47,907 bases of DNA from an uncultured Eubacteriales bacterium (GCA_902773895.1 CACYGB010000008.1:1-47907), one strand, 5' to 3'. Counted from the stretch's first letter, positions 1 through 8,604 are shown. Notes: generated by a model from the letters alone, not told the origin. Program-made: numbers and translations.

Positions 1-274
1 GCGCGCCAAGGCCCTGAACGAAGGCAAGCCCGAAAAGATCGTGGACCGCATGGTGGAAGGCCGCATCGAAAAGTACTACAAGGAAAACTGCCTGATGGAA
101 CAGGCTTTCGTGAAGAATCCTGACATCACCATCGCCACCCGCGTGAACGAAGCCACCCTGGCTTCCGGCGAAAAGATTTCCATCCGCCGCTTCACCCGCT
201 ACGAGTGCGGCGAAGGCATCGAGAAGAAGAATTCCGACCTGGCGGCCGAAATCGCTGAAATGACCAAGAAGTAA
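1..274 (+). CDS. tsf: Elongation factor Ts, C-terminal end (partial)
   Basis: The reading frame is open from base 2 and ends at TAA 272-274, so only about the last 90 residues are in the window. The residues [20 protein letters not shown] followed by [12 protein letters not shown] are typical of the C-terminal dimerisation region of EF-Ts, the guanine nucleotide exchange factor for EF-Tu in translation. A terminator follows directly, and pyrH comes next, the usual rpsB-tsf-pyrH order. The start lies outside the window. Confidence 0.95.
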   Translation, partial: RAKALNEGKPEKIVDRMVEGRIEKYYKENCLMEQAFVKNPDITIATRVNEATLASGEKISIRRFTRYECGEGIEKKNSDLAAEIAEMTKK

Positions 275-285
275 GAACCCTGCAA

Positions 286-313
286 ACGGGCGGCCGCGTG
301 CCGCCCGTTTTTT
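286..313 (+). terminator. Intrinsic terminator after tsf
   Basis: A GC-rich 9-base stem (286-294 with 300-308) is followed by a run of T. It lies 12 bases after the tsf stop, so pyrH probably has its own promoter or depends on read-through. Confidence 0.85.
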
Positions 314-409
314 GTAAACGGGTCCATAACGGACGGAGAAAAAACGCCCGGAGAAAGAACAGGCCGGCCGGCGCATACCGGTCAGCCTGAAATTCGGAGG
401 AAGATACAG

Positions 410-1117
410 ATGAAATATCAGCGCGTATTGCTCAAGCTCAGCGGCGAAATGCTGGGGGAGAACGGCAGGCTGTTTGACCACGCGGTGATTGACCGGGTGG
501 CCCGGGTGCTGGTGGATATTACAAAACGCGGCATCGAACTGGGCGTGGTGATCGGCGCGGGCAACATCTGGCGCGGCCGCAGCGGCGGCGACATGGACCG
601 GGTGACCGCCGACCAGATGGGCATGCTGGGCACCGTGATCAACTGCCTGGCCATGCGGGACGCCGTACAGCGCATGGGCGGCAAGGCCGTGGTGATGAGC
701 GCCTTTGAAATGCCGCGCGTGTGCGAAACCTACAATACCCAAAATGCCGTGCGCCACATGAAAAAAGGCAAGGTGACGCTGTTCGCCGCGGGCAGCGGCA
801 ATCCCTTCTTCTCCACCGATACCGCCGTGGTGCTGCGGGCGGTGGAGGTGCAGGCCGATGCCATCCTGCTGGCCAAGAACATTGACGGCGTGTATACCGC
901 CGACCCCAAGGTGGACCCCTCCGCCACGCTGATCCGGGATATTTCCTACGAAAAGGCCCAGGAAATGCGCCTGAAGGTGATGGACGCGGCGGCGTTTGCC
1001 CTGTGCGCGGAAAACAAGGTGCCTGTGGTGCGGGTGTTCGGCCTGTTTGAGCCGGAAAGCATCCTGAAGGTGCTGGACGGCGACGACACGGGCACCGTGC
1101 TGCATCCGGAAGCGTAA
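410..1117 (+). CDS. pyrH: UMP kinase
   Basis: Uridylate kinase (235 aa) phosphorylates UMP to UDP with ATP in cytoplasmic pyrimidine synthesis. It belongs to the amino acid kinase fold and is unrelated to eukaryotic UMP/CMP kinases. Visible family motifs are the N-terminal KLSGE (residues 9-13), GAGNIWRG (49-56), DRVTADQMGMLGTVIN (63-78), GSGNPFFSTD (128-137) and DGVYTADP near 159-166. Length is normal. A GGAGG lies 10 bases before the ATG. The next gene starts inside its stop codon (TAATG). In most Bacillota frr follows pyrH; here it does not. Confidence 0.98.
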   Translation: MKYQRVLLKLSGEMLGENGRLFDHAVIDRVARVLVDITKRGIELGVVIGAGNIWRGRSGGDMDRVTADQMGMLGTVINCLAMRDAVQRMGGKAVVMSAFEMPRVCETYNTQNAVRHMKKGKVTLFAAGSGNPFFSTDTAVVLRAVEVQADAILLAKNIDGVYTADPKVDPSATLIRDISYEKAQEMRLKVMDAAAFALCAENKVPVVRVFGLFEPESILKVLDGDDTGTVLHPEA

Positions 1118-1494
1118 TGGACGGAGCGATCCTGTCCTTCTTTTCGGGGCATGAAGGGGCGCTGCCGCTGTTCGCCGCGTGGGAGGAACGGTTGGCAGGC
1201 GCGGTGGACGGCGTTCAGGTCCGGGTGCAAAAGACCCAGATCTCCTATTCCCGGAAGCGGCTGTTCGCCTGCGTGTCCTTCCTGCCGGTGCGGAAGGCGG
1301 CGGACCGGCCCCGGGATTATATTACCGTTACCTTCGGCCTGCCTTACCGCGTGCCGTCAGGCAGGATCGACAGCGCGTGCCAGCCGTATCCGGGCCGCTG
1401 GACCCACCACGTGCTGATCGGCTCCGCCGGTGAAATCGACGGGGAACTGATGGACTGGATCCGGGAAGCGGCGGCATTTGCCCAGCGAAAATAA
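1117..1494 (+). CDS. Small DUF5655-like protein
   Basis: This 125-residue soluble protein starts at an ATG overlapping the pyrH stop by one base, so translation is probably coupled. The core KTQISYSRKRLFACVSFLP, the ITVTFGLPYR strand and the end THHVLIG...EIDGELMDWIREA resemble the DUF5655 family, small proteins of unknown function. The family assignment is from memory of its motifs. No signal peptide or membrane segment is visible. A bidirectional terminator follows, beyond which the opposing phage cassette ends. Confidence 0.7.
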   Translation: MDGAILSFFSGHEGALPLFAAWEERLAGAVDGVQVRVQKTQISYSRKRLFACVSFLPVRKAADRPRDYITVTFGLPYRVPSGRIDSACQPYPGRWTHHVLIGSAGEIDGELMDWIREAAAFAQRK

Positions 1495-1500
1495 AAAAGA

Positions 1501-1532
1501 AACGCAGGAACGTAAGGCTCCTGCGTTTTTTG
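1501..1532. terminator. Terminator between the host operon and the phage cassette
   Basis: A perfect 9-base stem (1501-1509 with 1519-1527) has a T run on the plus side and an A-rich flank on the other, so it could end both the pyrH-side transcript and the minus-strand phage transcript. The holin stop is only a few bases away. Confidence 0.85.
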
Positions 1533-1718
1533 TTACAGGCTGTTTTTGCTGGTGGGATCGTTGACGATGCCGAAGGCGGCCAGCACAGGCAGCAGCACGT
1601 TCAACAGCCCTTCGATGGTGCGGTCCAAATCGGTGTGGAAAAATTCCTTGGCGCAGAAGGCGGCCAGGGCTCCCAGGGCCGTCCACAGCGCCCAGGATTT
1701 GAAGCGGTTTTGTTTCAT
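1533..1718 (-). CDS. Phi LC3-type holin
   Basis: A 61-residue membrane protein with two hydrophobic segments (about residues 9-24 and 37-50) and the ending GIVNDPTSKNSL, close to the GIVVDPTTKG ending of phi LC3 family holins. Holins form membrane lesions that release the endolysin at the end of infection. It is the last gene of the cassette, behind the coiled-coil protein and endolysin, with an AAAGGAGG site upstream of its ATG. Length is slightly short for the family. Confidence 0.85.
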   Translation of the reverse strand: MKQNRFKSWALWTALGALAAFCAKEFFHTDLDRTIEGLLNVLLPVLAAFGIVNDPTSKNSL

Positions 1719-1731
1719 GTCATTCCTCCTT

Positions 1732-2046
1732 TCAGTACAGCCGCGCCAGAAAATAGCCGGCGGCGGCCAGCAGCGCGGATTTGATCAGCTCCAGGGCCAC
1801 GGCGTCCCAGCGTTTTCCCGGCTTGCCCTTCAATTCGTCCACGTCCCCGCGGATGCGCTGCACGTCCTGCTGGATGTGCTCCTGTTTGTTGGCCAGGTCG
1901 CGGATGGAAAGGGCCAGCTGGTGCACCGTGTCGGTGAGCCGGGTCTGCTCTTCGATGCGGCGGAAGGCCGTTTTCAGGTCCCGGCGCATGGCGGCCTGCT
2001 GGGTTTTCAGGGAACTGACGGCCTTTTCCAGTTCATCCTGCCGCAT
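1732..2046 (-). CDS. Coiled-coil protein with a C-terminal membrane anchor (XhlA-like)
   Basis: I chose the ATG at 2046 (104 aa) because a GGAGG lies just before it; the frame is open further upstream but that part is a shadow of the endolysin gene. Residues 1-80 are charged heptad-like sequence (ELEKAVSSLKTQQAAMRRDL, KQEHIQQDVQRIRGDVDELK) predicted to form coiled coil. The end, ALELIKSALLAAAGYFLARL, is one membrane span. This layout matches XhlA/hemolysin-like phage lysis accessory proteins. The start overlaps the endolysin end by 14 bases. Confidence 0.7.
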   Translation of the reverse strand: MRQDELEKAVSSLKTQQAAMRRDLKTAFRRIEEQTRLTDTVHQLALSIRDLANKQEHIQQDVQRIRGDVDELKGKPGKRWDAVALELIKSALLAAAGYFLARLY

Positions 2047-2665
2047 GGGCTCGCTCCTCCAGGGCCGCTTCCAGCCTGTCCAGCGCCGTACGCAGATCAT
2101 GCAGCAGTCCGGCCACGGCATTTTCCTCGGGCGCATCCAGCCCTTCCGGGATTCCGTAGTGGGTGAAGCGGTTCCCTTCATTCAGCTTTTCCCGCACCAC
2201 GCCCCAGGCGTGGCCCTTGGCGTGCACCACCGTGCCGTCGCCCAGGTAAATGCCGGCGTGGCCCATTTTGCCGGCGCTGTCCCGGCGGTACACCAGGCAC
2301 AGCCGGTCCCGGGGCAGGGCGCTGATTTCACCCTGCCGGGCCCAGGCGGTTTTTTTCCATTGGCTGGTGGCGCCGGATACCAGGGAAATGCCCACGGCCG
2401 CCATGCAGAACCGGGTCAGCTGGGCGCAGTCGTAGGCGGGCTTTCCGCGTTTGGCGGATGCGTCATAATACCGGCAGCCCGCGCAGGAGACGGCCTTTTT
2501 CCCGGCGCGGGGGCAGGCGGCGCGGATCTTTTCGGCGCTGGCTGGATACTGGGCAGCCCGGGCAGACCGGTAGGCCGGGGTGCATGGCTTTCCCGTGCCG
2601 CCCATCAGGTAGGGGCAGCCCACCTGCGCCAGCGCCCAGGCCCTGGCTTCGTCTGCTTTGTTCAT
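2033..2665 (-). CDS. NlpC/P60 family endolysin
   Basis: A 210-residue predicted peptidoglycan hydrolase. The NlpC/P60 cysteine protease centre is visible: YDCAQLTRF with catalytic Cys80, MGHAGIYLGDG with His136, and a third polar residue at VVHAKG (His148). Such enzymes cut the peptide stems of peptidoglycan. A cysteine-rich insert (residues 50-64, CPRAG...CAGCRYY) lies before the catalytic Cys. There is no signal peptide, as expected for a holin-dependent endolysin. GGAGG precedes the ATG. Position beside a holin gene supports a lysis role. Confidence 0.88.
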   Translation of the reverse strand: MNKADEARAWALAQVGCPYLMGGTGKPCTPAYRSARAAQYPASAEKIRAACPRAGKKAVSCAGCRYYDASAKRGKPAYDCAQLTRFCMAAVGISLVSGATSQWKKTAWARQGEISALPRDRLCLVYRRDSAGKMGHAGIYLGDGTVVHAKGHAWGVVREKLNEGNRFTHYGIPEGLDAPEENAVAGLLHDLRTALDRLEAALEERAHAAG

Positions 2666-2668
2666 CCC

Positions 2669-2893
2669 TTATTCCTCCGCCTTCCCCTGCCGGTCATAGG
2701 TTTTTGTGCCGTACACGGAGCCTTCCGCGTCGCACAGCATCACGGTATGCACGGGGATGGTGCTGATGGCGGCGTATTGCAGCTTGCCAAAGTAAACGGA
2801 TTCCGCCTGGAAGTAATCCCAACTGTCCTCATGGTACACAAGGCAGGTGCAGGAGCCGTTGTCCTGCTTCTGGATTTCAAAAACAAAGTACAT
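2669..2893 (-). CDS. Small phage protein of unknown function
   Basis: A 74-residue protein with an AAAGGAG site before its ATG, placed between the fibre and the endolysin, 3 bases from the latter. It starts MYFVFEIQKQDNGSCTCLVY and ends in a charged tail. No domain is recognised. Small genes between fibre and lysis genes are common in siphophages; some are fibre-associated or lysis-timing proteins, but nothing in the sequence decides this. Confidence 0.65.
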   Translation of the reverse strand: MYFVFEIQKQDNGSCTCLVYHEDSWDYFQAESVYFGKLQYAAISTIPVHTVMLCDAEGSVYGTKTYDRQGKAEE

Positions 2894-2910
2894 GGATCAT
2901 TCTCCTTTCA

Positions 2911-3891
2911 TCAGGTGGGCATGGTGCCGGACGCGGTGATGCGGATCACACGGGCGTAGGCCGCCGTGCTGGATGCGCCGTTGTGGATCGTCAGTTGGTT
3001 CGTAGATGTGGATGTGGTGATATTGGACGCTGTGCCGATCTTTGAAACGGTGATATTCCCGGCGCCGGAACAATGGACGAGCAGCATACACATAAGCGAT
3101 GTATTCGCGCCTTCGATCAGGATGGCTACGCCGCAGAATCCGTCGAAGGTAAAGGTGGTGGGGCTGTTGGCCGACAGGGTCTTGGCGGTCGTTTTCAGCG
3201 TGCCGATAGAATCTTCCAGATCATCAATCCCCAGATCCCCCTTGGTGGCGCTCGTTACCCCGGCAAAGCGCAGCGCGTCATTGCCGTCACAGTACGCCAT
3301 CCATTTGTCGCTTGTGTTATCATACAAGCCCCTGTTTGTTCCGCCGGTACCGACCAGGACGGATACGCCTTGGCCGCTTGTTGTATTCGTTGCGGAAAAA
3401 CCAACCGCGCCGGATGCGCCTTCTGCGTTGAAGCCGATCCCATTCCGCGTGCTTTTGATTTCGTCGTCCGCCCTGACGCCGCCGTACACATGCAGCGCCC
3501 CCGGCGTATCCGCCACGCCGCCGAAGGCCCACGCGCCGCCGCCGCGCCTCACGTGCATTTCCCACACCGAGCGGGTCACGATGTCGTTGTAGGTGCGGCT
3601 TTCGCCCAGGGCGTCCGTCACGATGTAACGCACGTTGTAGTTGTCCCGCAGGGTGATGTTCCCCGCGCCGAACAGCAGCTGCCCGTTCTGCAGGTTCCCG
3701 GCGGAGGTATAGGAGGATTCGGATTCTTTTTTGTAGGATACGGCCACGGTTACGTTATTGTTGCCGCCGCAGCTGGCAAATGTAGCCCCAGCCTGTGCCA
3801 AAATGTACGTGCCTTCATCCTCCTCCGCGCCAGTGCTGTCTGTGCGCAGGGAAAGGATGTTTTGCAGGGTGGGTACGGCGTAAAAGAGCAC
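2911..3891 (-). CDS. Tail fibre, C-terminal part (out of frame with the N-terminal part)
   Basis: This frame continues the DUF859-type fibre sequence of the gene upstream: TLQNILSLRTDS, EEDEGTYILAQAGATF, VTVAVSYKKES and TYNDIVTRSVWEMHVRRGGG are the repeat-and-collar pattern of phage fibre proteins, followed by a receptor-binding-like region ending SGTMPT. The only start is a GTG at 3889-3891 with no ribosome binding site, and that GTG lies inside the homologous domain. It is therefore best read as the downstream half of one disrupted gene rather than an independent gene. Confidence 0.75.
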   Translation of the reverse strand: MLFYAVPTLQNILSLRTDSTGAEEDEGTYILAQAGATFASCGGNNNVTVAVSYKKESESSYTSAGNLQNGQLLFGAGNITLRDNYNVRYIVTDALGESRTYNDIVTRSVWEMHVRRGGGAWAFGGVADTPGALHVYGGVRADDEIKSTRNGIGFNAEGASGAVGFSATNTTSGQGVSVLVGTGGTNRGLYDNTSDKWMAYCDGNDALRFAGVTSATKGDLGIDDLEDSIGTLKTTAKTLSANSPTTFTFDGFCGVAILIEGANTSLMCMLLVHCSGAGNITVSKIGTASNITTSTSTNQLTIHNGASSTAAYARVIRITASGTMPT

Positions 3892-5560
3892 CAGGAGACT
3901 CGTCTTCGGTGGCGGTAACGGTAAAGGTGTATGTGCCCGCCTGCAGTTCGTTGCTATCCGCGCTGATGGGCAGGGAGGAAGCGGAAGCGGATGCGCCGTT
4001 GCCGGTGATTTTGTAGGTTGTTATGCTGGCCCCGTAAGCTGTTTGCACGCCAGAGGAAAGGGCCACGTGCGCCATGCTGTGCCCGGCAATATACAGGCCC
4101 CAGGCGGAGGGAACAGGGTGGGCGGAGGAAGAAGACACGGGGGCAACGGTGGCCCCGGTTACGGTGGGCTTCACATCCTCCGGCACGGTAATGGTGCCGG
4201 TTTTGCGCACCATGCCGATTTTGCTGCCGCCGGTGGTCTGCGTTTCCAGTTCATACGTAATAGCAAAGCTGGCGGCTGTGGTCATGCTGTTTAAGTTGGA
4301 AAGCGGCATGGCCAGGGAATAGGTTTCTTCTCCCGCGCCAATATTGGCGCTGCCGCTGGGGCCGTTGGTGATGGCCCACCGCAGCACGTGCGGGCGGCTT
4401 GTGTTATCCTCAATGGCGATGGGGATCGCCGTGCCAACCTCGGTGGTATTTGGCACGGTAAAGTCGCTTGTGTTGGTGCGGGTAACGGTAAAAGATACGA
4501 TGGCGGAAAAGCCGCTGTTGATATAGGTGCCAACGGTGACCACCTTGTAATAGCGGCTGCCGCTTTGCGGGGCGGTGTCGGTATAGCTGCCGGAGGTGGA
4601 GGAAGACGAAACGGTGTACACCTTGCTGTACGTGCCGCTTTTGCTGGTGGCCCTGTATACCTCATACCCGTCAATGGGGTTATTGGTGCCCGCCTTGGCC
4701 CCGCTCCAGCTGATGGTCACGGAAACATCCGGCTCCGGGGTGGCCTTTGAAACGGTAACGGTGGCGGGGGCAACGGCGGCCTTGCTGGTCATGGAAAGGG
4801 TGGCTACGGCGCTGGAAAGGCCGCTGTCATCGTATCCGCTTACCGTGCCCAGGGTTTTGACCTTGTAGTACCAGGTTACATTGGTGCTGGGGCTGGTAAT
4901 GCTGTAACTGGTGGTGGATTTCCCGGTGCTGGCCAGTTTGGAAAAACCGCTGGTTTTGCTGGTGGTGCTGCGCCATACCTCATACCCGGTAATGGCGTTG
5001 TTGTTCCCGGCCTTTGCGCCGCTCCAGGAAAGGGTGGTTTTCTGGCCGGGGTAGGTGTTGGCAACGCTCAGGGAAACGCTGGTAGGGGCCGTTACAGCCG
5101 AATACGGCAGGGTGTAATTCACCGTCAGGGTAATGCCCCGGAAATAGCCGTATTCCTGCGAATAGGCCGGCACATCCATGCCGAGGCTGCCGGTGTTGAG
5201 CTCTTTGGACGGCACGTAGTTCGGGTTCAGCTTGTAGGAAAAATCCACCAGCAGCGAGCCGTAGGTGCCGTTCAGCGCCGTCAGCCAGGCCTTCACGTTC
5301 TTGGAGCCGATGTCCTTTTCATCGTTGCTGGCCGCGCTGTGGGTGTACAGCGTCACGGTGCTGTCGTTGGCCGCCTTGTAGGTGCCGCCGAACATCTGGC
5401 TCTGCACCTTGCCGGTCAGGGTGGCGCTGTTGATGGTGCTGCCCTTGGGGATGTCCGCCAGGGAAAAGGATTTGGTCACCGTGCCGGTGCTGGAAATCCA
5501 GTTCTGCCCGATTTCGCTTTTCACCGAAAAGTCGGACAGTTTCTTGGTCAATGTCGGCAT
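3815..5560 (-). CDS. Tail fibre, N-terminal part with fibronectin type III repeats (frameshifted)
   Basis: Begins with the usual siphophage fibre/baseplate start (MPTLTKKLSDFSVKSEIGQN) behind GGAGGTGA. Residues about 175-275 and 275-370 are two related fibronectin type III-like modules, each carrying a WSGAKAG motif, an ITGYEV/IDGYEV motif and a YYKV motif. A DUF859-like segment follows from about 370. After TYTFTVTATED (about residue 550) the sequence turns into non-homologous EDESPGALLRRTHPAKHPF and stops, while the expected continuation is found in the +1 frame. The protein is probably truncated in this strain, or the indel is a sequence error. Confidence 0.8.
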   Translation of the reverse strand: MPTLTKKLSDFSVKSEIGQNWISSTGTVTKSFSLADIPKGSTINSATLTGKVQSQMFGGTYKAANDSTVTLYTHSAASNDEKDIGSKNVKAWLTALNGTYGSLLVDFSYKLNPNYVPSKELNTGSLGMDVPAYSQEYGYFRGITLTVNYTLPYSAVTAPTSVSLSVANTYPGQKTTLSWSGAKAGNNNAITGYEVWRSTTSKTSGFSKLASTGKSTTSYSITSPSTNVTWYYKVKTLGTVSGYDDSGLSSAVATLSMTSKAAVAPATVTVSKATPEPDVSVTISWSGAKAGTNNPIDGYEVYRATSKSGTYSKVYTVSSSSTSGSYTDTAPQSGSRYYKVVTVGTYINSGFSAIVSFTVTRTNTSDFTVPNTTEVGTAIPIAIEDNTSRPHVLRWAITNGPSGSANIGAGEETYSLAMPLSNLNSMTTAASFAITYELETQTTGGSKIGMVRKTGTITVPEDVKPTVTGATVAPVSSSSAHPVPSAWGLYIAGHSMAHVALSSGVQTAYGASITTYKITGNGASASASSLPISADSNELQAGTYTFTVTATEDESPGALLRRTHPAKHPFPAHRQHWRGGG

Positions 5561-5561
5561 A

Positions 5562-7649
5562 TTATGCGCTCACCTCCGGGCCGATGTATTTCAGGCCCAA
5601 TCCGCTATTTGTGGCGATCCAGGCCCATTCCTCGTCCTGGTCCAGGGTCTGGGCGATGCCCACGCGCTCGGTTTTCACGTTGGCCACGCTCAGCGTCCGG
5701 TTGTCCGCCTGGAAGCGGGCCGTGTCGCCTTCCTTGCCGATCTCCAGGCCGTCCTCCGTGATCCGCACCCAGGTGCTGATCTGCTGCTGGTTTTCCACGT
5801 ACAGGCGGATGGACTCGTTGCCGGTGATGTCCAGGGCGTTGATCTTGTCCAGCGTGGCCTGCCGGGCAAACAGGGTGTCCACGTCCAGGTTCTCCGCGAT
5901 CAGTTGGCGGATGATGGCGCTGTCCCCGAAAATGTCCTGGGCGTTCAGGGTCTGCGCCGTCACGCTGCCCTCGATGAGTTTCTCCCCGCCGTGGATGCTG
6001 GCGTCCGCCACGTCGCTGTTTTCTATTTCCTTTTTCTCGGTGTCGATGTTGCCGTCCTCGTCCACCGTCAGGGCGTAAAAGCTGCCGTCCTCACCCTTCA
6101 CCACCAGTTCGCCCACCGTCAGGCTCACCATGTTGGCCTCCGTCACGGCCAGGCGGGCAATGTACAGTTCCCCCGCTTCGCCCTCCGTGATGATGGCCCG
6201 GCCGGTGATCAGGTCCTTCACGTGGCCCCAGTCGATGTCCGCCGTGCTGATCTGCGCGTTGGCAATGTCCGCGATGGCGGCGTGCAGGTCCTCAATCTCC
6301 GCCCATTCGATGTCCGCCTGGGCCAGGCGGGCGTAAAGCGCATTCACCGTTTCGGCGGCCAGATGCCGGCTTTCCACGGCGCCGGCGGAAATTTTGTCGG
6401 CGGTCACCGCGCCGGTGCCGATCTGATCGGCGGTGACGGCGCCGGCGCTGATTTTTTCCGCCGTTACCGCGCCTGCGGCCAACTGATGGGCAGTGACGCT
6501 GCCGGCCATCAGGGCGCTGGCGGCGATGGAGCCGTCCCGGATCATGACACCGTTCAGGCTTCCTTCCAGCCGGGCGGCGTTCAGCGCGCCGGAGGAGGTG
6601 AACAGCTTGCCCGCGCCGGAGGATACCCGGGGCGGTTCGCAGTCGCTTTGCATGGAAAAGCCCCGGGAGAAAACCAGGCTTTGGCCGGTGACGGAGGACA
6701 GCCGGGAAATGCCGGAAGCGTCCGTTACGCGGACGCGATCCCCCAGCGTCAGGGACGGATTGCCGCGCCAGATAACGCGCAGCTGCTGGACGGTGTAGCC
6801 CTGCAGCTCGTTCAGCAGGGCGTTGGCCAGGGCCTTCGTGTGGCTGCCGCCGTAGGGGAACAGGGGATTGCCGGAAATGGAAAGCCCGTTTTGGCTGCCG
6901 GCCGCCGCGCCGTCCTGCGTGACCACCAGGGGAGAGGCGCCCCGGGGCGCGTTTTTCAGCCGGATGGTCAGGGCTTTCAGCGGGCCGAAGGCGGCGTCCC
7001 CGTATTCGTGCTTCAATGTCACGTCCGGCTGAAGGGGGAGGGGGTCAGCCGCCGCGTTCACCGGCTTGAACTGCAGCCTGCCGCTGCGGCTGATGACGGC
7101 CAGGCACCCGGCGGCGCAGGCCACATAGGCCAGGGCCTGGCGCAGGGAAATGTCGCCCCAGTCCGGCGCCGCGGGAATCCGGAAGGAGGCGTTGGGAAAA
7201 TCGGCGCTGAGGGAAAAACCTGCCTGGGCCGCGATGCCCTGGGCCAATTGCCCCAGGGTGCGGGGGTAGGAAAAGGAATCCTGAAACTCGCCTTCAAAGG
7301 CTGTTCCCAGGGCGTCGAAGCCCTGCAATATCAGCCGGGGGTCGTTTTCCCGCCGGATCACCCTGGTGACGGTGAAGACCGCCAGGGGCGCGGATTCATC
7401 CCCCAGGGCCAGGTTCACGCGCACCTGCGCGCCATAGGGGGATACGCCGTCAGGCAGCGCGTCGTTTGCCAGCGTCAGCTGGCAGGAGGCCGAAAACGCA
7501 CCGCCCAGCAGGGAACCGCCGCCCTCGCTTAAGGAAAAGCCCACGGCCTGGCTGCCGGAGAAGGGAACGACGGCGCCGGTCAGGCAGGTGACGGTGCCAT
7601 TCAGGTACGGCTGCCGCTGGGACGCGGCCAGCAAATCGGAAAATGCCAT
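5562..7649 (-). CDS. Phage tail tip / baseplate protein
   Basis: 695 residues. The N-terminal 350 residues (FTVTRVIRRENDPRLILQGF, RTLGQLAQGIAAQAG, GDRVRVTDASG) resemble the tail-tip/hub proteins that follow the tape measure in siphophages. Residues about 375-440 hold short repeats of the type SAGAVTADKI, ending near TVNALYARLAQADIEWAEI, the triple-helical or pentapeptide-like pattern of Bacillota phage tail proteins. The C-terminal third (NESIRLYVENQQQISTWVRI) is a common tail-associated module. It ends 2 bases before the fibre start. The exact family is not settled. Confidence 0.75.
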   Translation of the reverse strand: MAFSDLLAASQRQPYLNGTVTCLTGAVVPFSGSQAVGFSLSEGGGSLLGGAFSASCQLTLANDALPDGVSPYGAQVRVNLALGDESAPLAVFTVTRVIRRENDPRLILQGFDALGTAFEGEFQDSFSYPRTLGQLAQGIAAQAGFSLSADFPNASFRIPAAPDWGDISLRQALAYVACAAGCLAVISRSGRLQFKPVNAAADPLPLQPDVTLKHEYGDAAFGPLKALTIRLKNAPRGASPLVVTQDGAAAGSQNGLSISGNPLFPYGGSHTKALANALLNELQGYTVQQLRVIWRGNPSLTLGDRVRVTDASGISRLSSVTGQSLVFSRGFSMQSDCEPPRVSSGAGKLFTSSGALNAARLEGSLNGVMIRDGSIAASALMAGSVTAHQLAAGAVTAEKISAGAVTADQIGTGAVTADKISAGAVESRHLAAETVNALYARLAQADIEWAEIEDLHAAIADIANAQISTADIDWGHVKDLITGRAIITEGEAGELYIARLAVTEANMVSLTVGELVVKGEDGSFYALTVDEDGNIDTEKKEIENSDVADASIHGGEKLIEGSVTAQTLNAQDIFGDSAIIRQLIAENLDVDTLFARQATLDKINALDITGNESIRLYVENQQQISTWVRITEDGLEIGKEGDTARFQADNRTLSVANVKTERVGIAQTLDQDEEWAWIATNSGLGLKYIGPEVSA

Positions 7650-7653
7650 GGCG

Positions 7654-8004
7654 TTATTGCTCCTCCAGGGTGAGTTTCACGTCGGCCCAGACGGGGACGC
7701 CGTTCAGGTGTTGGTACACCCGGGCAAAGTGGGAAACGGCGCGGCAGCGCATGGAGCGGCTGCCCAGCAGCGGGTCCGGGTAAACGCAGGTGAGGAAGGC
7801 GGAAAATGTGATTTCCCTGGAAAGGGTGTTCAGATCCTCCGCACCCAGCCGGGTCCAGGTGATTTCCACCGTACGCTTTTCCCGCATGCCGTCGATCACG
7901 GCCTGGCCCAGGGTGTTGTACTGCATCGTGCCGGCCTGGGGCGTTACCTTGACGCTCAGGGCGGCAGGAGAGGGCAAAGCGGTTTCGTTGAGGGATAGTA
8001 TCAT
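7654..8004 (-). CDS. Phage tail-associated protein (DUF6711-like)
   Basis: 116 residues with an AAAGGAGG site before the ATG. It lies between the tape measure and tail tip genes, where a distal tail or tail-assembly protein is expected. The pattern LNETALPSPAALSVKVTP, REKRTVEITWTRL, then a body ending in YPDPLLG and VYQHLNGVPVWADVKLTLEE resembles small siphophage proteins grouped as DUF6711. The assignment is from memory and modest; its genomic position is the stronger argument. Confidence 0.6.
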   Translation of the reverse strand: MILSLNETALPSPAALSVKVTPQAGTMQYNTLGQAVIDGMREKRTVEITWTRLGAEDLNTLSREITFSAFLTCVYPDPLLGSRSMRCRAVSHFARVYQHLNGVPVWADVKLTLEEQ

Positions 8005-8016
8005 GCCTTTCCTCCT

Positions 8017-8604
8017 TTACAGCGCCAGTTCCACGCGGCCTGTGCCGCCGCTGACCCGGTTGATGCTCTCGATGGCGGCGACGCCCAGGCGGTAGCCGTC
8101 GATTTCCAGCGGGATAGTGATGGAAATATCCTGCTGTCCGGGGCTTTCCGCGGCAGGGGCGGCCTGGGGAACGGAAAACGCGGGCAGATCCGGCAAGCGG
8201 ACGAACGGCGTCCAATCCAGGGCGTCGGCGGCGGAACGGGCCAGGGACGCCGCTTCCTGCTCCACCTGGCCGGCGCCGGCGGAAATGCCGCGCAGCAGGC
8301 CCTGGTCAAAAAACGTGCCCACCTGGAAAGTGAGCCGGGAAGGGGAATGGATGTCCAGCGCCTGCCGGATGGCGTTTGCCGCGGCGTTGGCCACGGATTG
8401 CGCCGCGGCCATCACGGTGCTCCGGCGGGACAGGATGCCGTTGCGCAGCCCGTCCCCGGCGTTGGCGCCGGCGGAGGTGAAGGCTGCGGCGAGCGTGTCC
8501 GCCTGGGAAGAAGCGGAAGACAGCAGGGCGGTCACCGTGCTCACCGCGGCAGAAAAGGGCGCGGTGTCGGCGGTGAAGGCAACGGAGATTTCTTCAAGCG
8601 TCAT
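8017..8604 (-). CDS. Very short tape measure protein
   Basis: I chose the ATG at 8604 (195 aa), preceded by AAAGGA, over an in-frame ATG 24 bases upstream. The segment MAAAQSVANAAANAIRQALDIHSPSR (about residues 64-89) is the hallmark C-terminal region of tape measure proteins, and alternating Ala-rich coiled-coil stretches surround it. Siphophage tape measures normally have 600-2000 residues, and length sets tail length, so this one predicts a very short tail. No hydrolase domain is present. It overlaps the frameshifted chaperone end by 11 bases, the usual arrangement. Confidence 0.75.
   Translation of the reverse strand: MTLEEISVAFTADTAPFSAAVSTVTALLSSASSQADTLAAAFTSAGANAGDGLRNGILSRRSTVMAAAQSVANAAANAIRQALDIHSPSRLTFQVGTFFDQGLLRGISAGAGQVEQEAASLARSAADALDWTPFVRLPDLPAFSVPQAAPAAESPGQQDISITIPLEIDGYRLGVAAIESINRVSGGTGRVELAL

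Noticed and set aside
5382-7532. Long plus-strand open frame across the tail tip gene
   Set aside because: Antisense shadow in GC-rich sequence; the minus strand has a ribosome binding site, phage domains and consistent neighbours, while this frame has low-complexity His/Gly-rich content.
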